Assembly: GCF_947498005.1 (NCBI RefSeq)
Contig: NZ_CANMIW010000008.1
Coordinates: forward strand, 1 to 64,000
Direction: 5' to 3'
Source of the DNA: an uncultured Winogradskyella sp.
GTDB taxonomy: Bacteria > Bacteroidota > Bacteroidia > Flavobacteriales > Flavobacteriaceae
DNA: 64,000 nucleotides
Part shown: positions 57,293 to 64,000 of the stretch, piece by piece
Position numbering within the stretch: position 1 is the stretch's first letter
Layout: every line of letters starts with the position of its first letter
Notes under the pieces: generated by a model
Seen by the model: the letters and a program-made list of their open reading frames with translations, nothing else
Told to the model about the DNA's origin: nothing
Databases searched by the model: none
Made by a program: the position numbers and the translations under genes

Positions 57293-57559
57293 ATGGTTTC
57301 TAAAGAATTAGACATAGAATTTAACACTGCTGTGGATCGTGTAAATGATCATACAGAACCTTTTCCTGCTGATTTTCTATTACGTCTATATGCCTACTAT
57401 AAAAAAGCGACTAACAATTACACACGTCCTAGTAGCCGTAAACCTATTATAAATGCATTTAAGACCAATGCTTTGTTCCAAGTTAAAGATATTACAGAGG
57501 ATGAAGCTAAACAAGAATATATTAATCTTGTAAATAATTATTTTCTTTACAGAAAATAA
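57293..57559 (+). CDS. Acyl-CoA-binding protein
   Basis: An 88-residue ACBP-fold protein. FNTAVDRVNDHTEPFPADFLLRLYAYYKKAT and RKPIINAFKTNALFQVKDIT match the ligand-contacting helices; the usual Lys and Tyr residues for CoA binding are retained. ACBPs are mostly eukaryotic but occur in Bacteroidota. It is the last gene of the LUD-cdsA-psd operon, in line with a role in handling acyl-CoA for lipid synthesis. It converges with the DDAH-family gene at a 2-bp gap. Confidence 0.88.
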   Translation: MVSKELDIEFNTAVDRVNDHTEPFPADFLLRLYAYYKKATNNYTRPSSRKPIINAFKTNALFQVKDITEDEAKQEYINLVNNYFLYRK

Positions 57560-57561
57560 GA

Positions 57562-58473
57562 TTACATTCTAATTAACGGCATTGTAGAACAGCGAAGTAA
57601 ACCTTCTTGCTTTGCTATTTCAGCATAAGGAACTTCCTCCACTGTAAACCCTTGTGCTCTTAACCACCCATTTAATCTTGTAAAGTTCTTTTCAGAAATT
57701 ATAACATCTTCAGAAATAGAAAACACATTACTATTCATATTATACATTTCTTCTTTTGTTATTTCGAAGACATTGTTTTTTCCAAAGAAATCTAAAAGCC
57801 ATTCATATTCCTTTTCAACTAAGAAACCATTTTTATGAAGTATAGCTTTATCTGCTCCTATGGGTTGAAAGCAACAGTCTAAATGTAGCGCATTTTCTTT
57901 AGGATCTGTATTAGATTTCCTTAGTTCAAACGATTTTACGGTTTTATGCGGAAACAATTCTTGTATCGCTATTACAGCATCCATATTTGTCCTGGCAGTA
58001 ATATATTCCGGATAATCATCTCCAGAATATGTTCCTATGAAAATATAATCATTCCAAGGCATTACATCACCTCCTTCAACATGACACTCTTCTGGTAATA
58101 CTATGATATTGTCATCATCAATATGATCTAATACATGCTGAATTGCCTCGTACTCTCGCTCACGATCTGGTAAAATGTTAGCTTTGATTAATTTATCTTC
58201 AATAACAAAAGCAATATCTCTAGAAAATATCTGGTTATAATCTTTTATAACTTTTGGTCTGTAAACGTCAACATTATACTTTTTAAACACTTTAGCTACA
58301 GCCTCCATTTCCTTTACCATATCACTTTCTAAAGGATAAGTACCAGCTTTTATATGCTGAATAGATTTAGGGTCGTAAGCGTCCTCTATTGATGGAATTG
58401 GACCTACACTTTCTGCTGTACCAAGAATAACAGCTCTGAGGCGTGATGTTTCGTTTTGGATGTTCAATATCAT
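57562..58473 (-). CDS. Dimethylarginine dimethylaminohydrolase-family protein
   Basis: A 303-residue guanidino-group-modifying (pentein) enzyme. IFSRDIAFVIEDKLIKANI has the Asp loop. PEECHVEGGDVMPWNDYIFIG carries the Glu/Asp-His substrate and base residues. LHLDCCFQP provides the catalytic His, and the terminal LLRCSTMPLIRM the nucleophile Cys. DDAH or an amidinotransferase-like reaction on arginine derivatives is likely. It complements the CtlX at 46433 and sits beside gltA, a conserved flavobacterial neighbour. Confidence 0.87.
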   Translation of the reverse strand: MILNIQNETSRLRAVILGTAESVGPIPSIEDAYDPKSIQHIKAGTYPLESDMVKEMEAVAKVFKKYNVDVYRPKVIKDYNQIFSRDIAFVIEDKLIKANILPDREREYEAIQHVLDHIDDDNIIVLPEECHVEGGDVMPWNDYIFIGTYSGDDYPEYITARTNMDAVIAIQELFPHKTVKSFELRKSNTDPKENALHLDCCFQPIGADKAILHKNGFLVEKEYEWLLDFFGKNNVFEITKEEMYNMNSNVFSISEDVIISEKNFTRLNGWLRAQGFTVEEVPYAEIAKQEGLLRCSTMPLIRM

Positions 58474-58485
58474 AGGTCTAAAAAT

Positions 58486-58518
58486 AAAAAAGCTTCATAA
58501 TAAATATGAAGCTTTTAT
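58486..58518 (-). terminator. Terminator after gltA
   Basis: Perfect 12-bp stem AAAAGCTTCATA/TATGAAGCTTTT (58488-58499 with 58505-58516), loop ATAAA, 20 bp past the gltA stop and just before the next gene start. Confidence 0.85.
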
Positions 58519-58535
58519 GATATATTTTTTATTAA

Positions 58536-59822
58536 TTATCTCTTTTCAATCTCCTTAAACGGTCTAAACGTTTCTCCTATATAAAGTTGTCTAGGACGTC
58601 CTATAGGCTCCTTACGCATACGCATTTCTTTCCACTGCGCTATCCAACCTGGTAAACGACCTAAGGCAAACATTACAGTAAACATTTCTACAGGTATTCC
58701 CATTGCTCTATAAATAATACCAGAATAGAAATCTACATTTGGATATAATTTTCTATCTACAAAATAAGGATCTTCTAAAGCTTCTTTCTCTAAACCTTTT
58801 GCGATATCTAATATTGGATCTTCAACACCTAAATCTGATAATACTTCATCAGCAGCTACCTTAATTATCTTTGCTCTTGGGTCAAAGTTTTTATATACTC
58901 TGTGACCAAAGCCCATTAAACGGAAAGGATCACTTTTGTCCTTAGCTTTAGCCATGTATTTTTTAGTATCTCCTCCATCTTCCTTAATGGCTTCAAGCAT
59001 TTCTAAAACAGCCTGATTTGCTCCACCATGCAATGGTCCCCAAAGTGCAGATATACCAGATGCTAATGACACAAATAATCCTGCATGAGAAGAACCGGTA
59101 ATTCTTACTGTAGATGTTGAACAATTTTGCTCATGATCTGCATGTAAGATTAAAAGTTTATCTAAAGCATTAACAAGAATTGGATTCTGCTCGTATTCAC
59201 TGTTTGGACTTTTGAACATCATCTTTAAAATATTCTCAACATAGCCTAAATTGTCATCTCCATACTCTAAAGGTAAACCTTGCTTTTTACGCATAGTCCA
59301 AGCTACAATAACCGGAAATTTCCCTAGAATAGTAACGATTGAATTATACATCGCTTGCTCAGAAGCTACGTCTACAGACGTTGGGTAAAATGCCGTTAAA
59401 GCACTAGTTAAAGAAGATAAAACACCCATTGGATGAGCAGACTTTGGAAAAGCATCTAAAATCTTTTTAAGGTCGTCATCTACAACAGAGTGAGATTTTA
59501 TATCACTATGAAATTTGTCAAGTTCATCTTGATTTGGCAGCTCTCCAAATATTAATAAATATACTACCTCAAGAAAATCCGCTTTTTCTGCTAACTCTTC
59601 AATTGAGTAACCTCTATATCTTAATATTCCTTTTTCTCCGTCTAAAAATGTGATAGCACTCTCGCAACTACCAGTATTTTTATAACCAGGATCTAAAGTA
59701 ATAGCTCCACCTGTTGCACTTCTTAAACTTTTAACATCAATAGCAACCTCGTTCTCGGTTCCAACTATTAAAGGGAAATCGTATTTCTCACCATTAATTT
59801 CTAATGTAGCTTTATCTGACAT
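58536..59822 (-). CDS. gltA: Citrate synthase (type II)
   Basis: Condenses oxaloacetate and acetyl-CoA to citrate. It has 428 residues, the large hexameric, NADH-sensitive-like class. The N-terminal beta domain is present. Catalytic His residues are in LHADHEQNCSTSTVR and GFGHRVYKNFDPRAKI, and the Asp in the NVDFYSGIIYRAMGIP block. Upstream lies a 297-bp spacer. Confidence 0.97.
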   Translation of the reverse strand: MSDKATLEINGEKYDFPLIVGTENEVAIDVKSLRSATGGAITLDPGYKNTGSCESAITFLDGEKGILRYRGYSIEELAEKADFLEVVYLLIFGELPNQDELDKFHSDIKSHSVVDDDLKKILDAFPKSAHPMGVLSSLTSALTAFYPTSVDVASEQAMYNSIVTILGKFPVIVAWTMRKKQGLPLEYGDDNLGYVENILKMMFKSPNSEYEQNPILVNALDKLLILHADHEQNCSTSTVRITGSSHAGLFVSLASGISALWGPLHGGANQAVLEMLEAIKEDGGDTKKYMAKAKDKSDPFRLMGFGHRVYKNFDPRAKIIKVAADEVLSDLGVEDPILDIAKGLEKEALEDPYFVDRKLYPNVDFYSGIIYRAMGIPVEMFTVMFALGRLPGWIAQWKEMRMRKEPIGRPRQLYIGETFRPFKEIEKR

Positions 59823-60119
59823 ATCTTCTTTTCGGATTTTTATATATTATTAGAGTCGTAAATTTACGAAAACTCAAACGATTTCGAAAGTAGAATTAGA
59901 ACCGTTTTAACATTTCAAAAATGTTTTGCGAATAGTTTAATTTTTTGATTGAAATTGAGAATAAATATTGAATTTTAGTGTTCATTTTTTATTTGAGTCC
60001 TCTGCATATGCCTTTAACTGAATTTAGATTGATACTTATATCGTTACCCTCTTAACCAAAAAAAACTGCAAAATAAGATTTGCAGGTTTTTTAAATTTAA
60101 AATTGAGTATTAAAAATGC
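59823..60119. other. 297-bp intergenic region between gltA and eno
   Basis: Contains the eno terminator (60057-60092), a palindrome CGTAAATTTACG (59857-59868) near the gltA start, and a small hairpin AACATTT/AAATGTT (59909-59925) that has no T-tail. The gltA promoter is not clear; no open frame or RNA gene was seen. Confidence 0.5.
60057..60092 (-). terminator. Terminator after eno
   Basis: Stem CTGCAAA/TTTGCAG (60066-60072 with 60079-60085) with A- and T-runs on the flanks, 35 bp past the eno stop. Confidence 0.8.
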
Positions 60120-61439
<1,320 letters not shown>

Positions 61440-61443
61440 TTAT

Positions 61444-61451
61444 CAAATTTA
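61444..61451 (-). promoter_or_regulatory. -7 element for eno
   Basis: Minus-strand TAAATTTG matches TAnnTTTG, 32 bp before the eno ATG; a possible -33 TTG (61479-61477) is 25 nt further out, slightly long. Confidence 0.5.
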
Positions 61452-61523
61452 CGAAATAATATAGCTTAAAACATAACAAAAATCATATTTCCATTTAATG
61501 TTTACTATAATGTTTTCGAAACT

Positions 61524-61562
61524 AAAAAAACGCAAAAAAAAATGGTTTTTTTTGCGTTTTTA
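61524..61562 (-). terminator. Terminator after carA
   Basis: A-rich stem around AAAACGCAAAAAAA with TTTTTTTGCGTTTT (about 61525-61540 with 61546-61561). It lies a few bp past the carA stop at 61566; the minus-strand transcript ends in a T-run. Confidence 0.8.
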
Positions 61563-61565
61563 ATA

Positions 61566-62669
61566 CTAGTTGTTCTTAATATTCTCAATAAATTGATCAA
61601 AGAGATACAATGAATCGTTAGGTCCAGGACTCGCCTCTGGATGATATTGTACCGAAAAACAGTTTTTGTCTTTAACTTTAATACCAGCAACAGTATTATC
61701 ATTTAAATGAACATGAGTTATTTCTACGTTATCATTAGCTTCTGTTTCGTCTCTATTAATAGCAAAACCATGATTTTGAGATGTTATCTCTCCTTTACCC
61801 GTCATTAAGTTCTTCACAGGGTGATTAATACCTCTATGACCGTTATGCATCTTGTAAGTAGATATTCCGTTAGCCAAGGCTATGACTTGGTGCCCTAAAC
61901 AAATGCCAAATAAAGGTTTGTTTTTTGCTATTATTTCTTTAGCCACTTCTTGAGCAGCCACTAATGGTTCTGGATCTCCAGGTCCATTAGATAAAAAATA
62001 ACCATCCGGATTAAAAGCTTCTAACTCTTCAAACGTTGCGTTGTACGGAAATACCTTTACATAAGCGTCTCTACTCGTTAAATTTCTAAGAATGTTTTTC
62101 TTAATTCCTATATCTAAAGCAGCAATTTTATATTTAGCATTTTCATCTCCTACAAAGTAAGGTTCTTTAGTTGATACCTTAGATGCTAACTCTAAACCTT
62201 TCATAGAAGGTAAATCCGCTAGCTGTTTTTTTAAACCTTCTATGTTATCAACTTCAGTTGTAATAACGGCATTCATTGCACCATTATCTCTAATGTAACT
62301 CACCAACGCTCTCGTGTCAACATCTGCAATTGCTAAGGTATTATGTTTTTCAAAAAAATCTTGCAAAGATGCATCAGCTGCTGGTCTAGAATAATTGAAA
62401 CTGAAATTTTTACAAATTAAACCTGCTATTTTAATATCTTCAGATTCTACTTCATCTGCTTTTGTACCATAGTTTCCTATATGAGCATTAGTGGTTACCA
62501 TAAGCTGACCGTAATATGAAGGGTCTGTGAAAATTTCTTGATAACCAGTTGTACCAGTGTTAAAACACACTTCACCAAAAGCAGAACCTTCTTTACCAAT
62601 AGATTTACCATGAAAAATTGTTCCGTCTGCTAAAAGAATAAGGGCTTTTTTTCTTTGTTTATATTTCAT
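61566..62669 (-). CDS. carA: Carbamoyl-phosphate synthase small subunit
   Basis: Glutaminase subunit supplying ammonia to CarB for arginine and pyrimidine synthesis. It has 367 residues. The N-terminal CPSase domain (LLADGTIFHGKSIG, FTDPSYYGQLMVTT) is followed by the class I amidotransferase, with nucleophile Cys in FGICLGHQVIALA and the His-Glu pair in VQYHPEASPGP. carB is not in the window. A weak TAATTTTG -7 element lies at 62704-62711 on the minus strand. Confidence 0.97.
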   Translation of the reverse strand: MKYKQRKKALILLADGTIFHGKSIGKEGSAFGEVCFNTGTTGYQEIFTDPSYYGQLMVTTNAHIGNYGTKADEVESEDIKIAGLICKNFSFNYSRPAADASLQDFFEKHNTLAIADVDTRALVSYIRDNGAMNAVITTEVDNIEGLKKQLADLPSMKGLELASKVSTKEPYFVGDENAKYKIAALDIGIKKNILRNLTSRDAYVKVFPYNATFEELEAFNPDGYFLSNGPGDPEPLVAAQEVAKEIIAKNKPLFGICLGHQVIALANGISTYKMHNGHRGINHPVKNLMTGKGEITSQNHGFAINRDETEANDNVEITHVHLNDNTVAGIKVKDKNCFSVQYHPEASPGPNDSLYLFDQFIENIKNN

Positions 62670-62714
62670 TGTTGTTGTGTTGAATCGTTTATTGCTATTA
62701 ACTCAAAATTATAT

Positions 62715-62865
62715 TTTATTCCTATTGGCTGACTGGCAACCTTCTTTTGCGTTAGCGATTGAACGGTTTGTTTGAGCTCCTCGCAGAGAGCGAGTAGTGA
62801 AAGCGCGACCGAATAAGTTTTCTTTTAAACTTGTTGGGTAACGCCCAAATCGTGACAATGCTTTG
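62715..62865. other. GC-rich structured intergenic element
   Basis: The 264-bp gap between carA and rplQ holds a stretch of markedly higher GC than its surroundings. It has a CTCGC-5 nt-GCGAG hairpin (62780-62794), a GGGTAACGCCC mini-hairpin (62836-62846), GAGCTC, and GCGTTAGCGATTG (62750-62762) at the other end. It has no coding frame. I recall similar GGGCGTTACCC ... CGCTAACGC elements between genes of other Flavobacteriaceae, so it may be a dispersed repeat or structured RNA; this is from memory and untested. Confidence 0.5.
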
Positions 62866-62877
62866 CAAAAATCCAAA

Positions 62878-62912
62878 AAAAAAGGATAAACTGAAACAGT
62901 CTATCCTTTATA
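62878..62912 (-). terminator. Terminator after rplQ
   Basis: Stem AAAGGATA/TATCCTTT (62881-62888 with 62902-62909) extended by ACTG/CAGT, T-run on the minus strand, 24 bp past the rplQ stop. It ends the ribosomal-protein/rpoA operon. Confidence 0.85.
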
Positions 62913-62933
62913 TTTATTAATGCTTATTAACAT

Positions 62934-63407
62934 TTATTCTTCTTCGTTTGAAGCGTTAGTCTCCACTGGTGGAGTTGTAGTAGCTTTGCTACCACCTCTT
63001 CTACTTCTACGAGTCGTTTTCTTAGGTGCTTTACCAGCATTATAGATTTCGTTGTAATCAACTAATTCTATCATTGCCATATCAGCGTTATCACCTAATC
63101 TGTTTCCTAATTTAATGATACGTGTATATCCACCTGGACGATCACCAATTTTTGCTGCTACATCTCTGAATAATTCAGAAACTGCCTCTTTTTGTCTAAG
63201 TTTTGACATTACAATACGTCTGTTGTGTGTAGTATCTGTCTTAGATTTTGTTATCATTGGCTCTACAAACTGCTTTAAAGCTTTTGCTTTAGCTACCGTT
63301 GTATTAATACGCTTGTGCTCAATTAATGAACAAGCCATATTAGCTAACATTGCTTTTCTGTGTGCTGTTTGTCTACCTAAGTGGTTGAATTTTTTTCCGT
63401 GTCTCAT
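62934..63407 (-). CDS. rplQ: Ribosomal protein bL17
   Basis: Large-subunit protein of 157 residues. The core [20 protein letters not shown], then [17 protein letters not shown] and [23 protein letters not shown] is standard. The C-terminal extension ([20 protein letters not shown]...) is longer than in E. coli and rich in Lys, Arg and Thr, as in other Bacteroidota. It is 70 bp downstream of rpoA, the usual end of the alpha operon. Confidence 0.97.
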   Translation of the reverse strand: MRHGKKFNHLGRQTAHRKAMLANMACSLIEHKRINTTVAKAKALKQFVEPMITKSKTDTTHNRRIVMSKLRQKEAVSELFRDVAAKIGDRPGGYTRIIKLGNRLGDNADMAMIELVDYNEIYNAGKAPKKTTRRSRRGGSKATTTPPVETNASNEEE

Positions 63408-63477
63408 GACCTTTGTTTTATCATCTTGCTACTATACTCTTTAGCGAGGAGCAAAATATGATTAGTATTAATTAATA

Positions 63478-64000
63478 TTAGTCTTTGTCTAATTTATATT
63501 TGGTTAAATCCATTCCGAAATTTAATCCTTTTACATTTACTAGTTCTTCTAGCTCTGTTAAAGACTTCTTACCGAAGTTTCTGAATTTCATTAAATCATT
63601 TTTATTGAATGACACTAAGTCTCCTAAAGTATCAACTTCTGCTGCTTTTAAACAGTTAAGTGCACGTACAGAAAGATCCATATCAACTAATTTAGTTTTC
63701 AATAGTTGTCTCATGTGAAGTGACTCTTCATCATAAGTTTCGGTCTGTGCGATTTCATCAGCCTCTAAAGTGATACGCTCATCAGAGAATAACATGAAGT
63801 GGTGAATTAATATCTTAGCTGCTTCTGTTAAAGCATCTTTTGGGTTAATTGAACCGTCAGTTTGAATTTCGAAAACTAATTTTTCGTAATCCGTTTTTTG
63901 CTCTACACGGTAATTTTCAATTGCATACTTTACATTCTTAATTGGTGTGAAGATTGAATCTGTAAAGATAGTTCCGATTGGTGCTGAAGCTTTCTTATTT
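63478..64000 (-). CDS. rpoA: RNA polymerase alpha subunit (5' part outside window)
   Basis: The frame is open from the stop at 63478 to the window edge, giving the last 174 residues. The end of the N-terminal assembly domain is seen ([56 protein letters not shown]). The C-terminal domain has [20 protein letters not shown] and [16 protein letters not shown]. The Met at 63793-63795 is internal, not the start. It heads toward rplQ in the conserved order. Confidence 0.96.
   Translation of the reverse strand, partial: NKKASAPIGTIFTDSIFTPIKNVKYAIENYRVEQKTDYEKLVFEIQTDGSINPKDALTEAAKILIHHFMLFSDERITLEADEIAQTETYDEESLHMRQLLKTKLVDMDLSVRALNCLKAAEVDTLGDLVSFNKNDLMKFRNFGKKSLTELEELVNVKGLNFGMDLTKYKLDKD

Overview
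The window is chromosomal DNA from a marine-type Flavobacteriaceae bacterium (phylum Bacteroidota). The evidence is low GC, Bacteroidota -7 promoter elements (TAnnTTTG), A-rich leaders instead of Shine-Dalgarno sites, type IX secretion (T9SS)-style secreted proteins with 'LCDD..NDG...FDL' repeats, a FecI/FecR/STN-TonB-receptor locus, a fused SecDF, and CtlX/DDAH-family hydrolases. The genus cannot be fixed from sequence alone. No rRNA, tRNA, CRISPR array, prophage or classical insertion sequence was seen. Both window ends cut through genes: a large surface protein on the left and rpoA on the right.

Layout. 1-2480 (minus): a large CUB/PKD/P-domain secreted protein and a small secreted protein. 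2678-7359 (plus): folE, cysS, yidD, lgt, a DUF192 lipoprotein and an alpha/beta hydrolase. 7416-14380 (minus): secDF, two small proteins (one clearly a copy of the SecD P1 domain as a lipoprotein), mdh and an outer-membrane-like protein. 14574-18498 (minus): gyrB and asnB. 18671-20571 (plus): a BNR/YCF48-like T9SS cargo protein and a DUF2911 protein. 20746-21979 (minus): a NUMOD4/HNH protein and queE. 22160-26713 (plus): a HerA-type ATPase, a lipoprotein, a cupin, a hydrolase, rluF and a VOC protein. 26695-30210 (minus): a TIGR02206 membrane protein, folD, a four-helix-bundle (S23) gene bracketed by inverted repeats, and ffh. 30468-38870: a divergent ECF sigma locus. 38926-43240 (minus): a CarboxypepD_reg protein, a membrane AraC-type regulator and argS. 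43701-52679 (mixed strands): a TPR histidine kinase, a CpcT-like lipoprotein, ctlX, an M14 peptidase, a Nudix hydrolase, pyrE, an SRPBCC protein and birA. 52774-57559 (plus): rsfS, ftsH, a LUD protein, cdsA, psd and an acyl-CoA-binding protein. 57562-64000 (minus): a DDAH-family hydrolase, gltA, eno, carA, rplQ and rpoA.

The main discovery is a candidate ECF sigma regulon. An identical two-block promoter, GTAGGG - 15 nt - CTGTTATATA, occurs three times: before fecR (33775-33805, plus), before the 873-aa repeat lipoprotein (33114-33144, minus), and 31 kb away before the 153-aa protein and large CUB/P-domain protein operon (2577-2607, minus). This ties one sigma factor, one anti-sigma factor, an STN-type TonB receptor, a PagL-like lipid A deacylase homologue and two surface proteins sharing a repeat module into one apparent envelope programme.

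Other points of interest are the SecD P1-domain lipoprotein beside secDF, the S23 gene unit between inverted repeats separating folD from ffh, a GC-rich structured intergenic element upstream of rplQ's neighbour carA, and four genes whose -7 element lies so close to the start codon that leaderless transcripts are likely.
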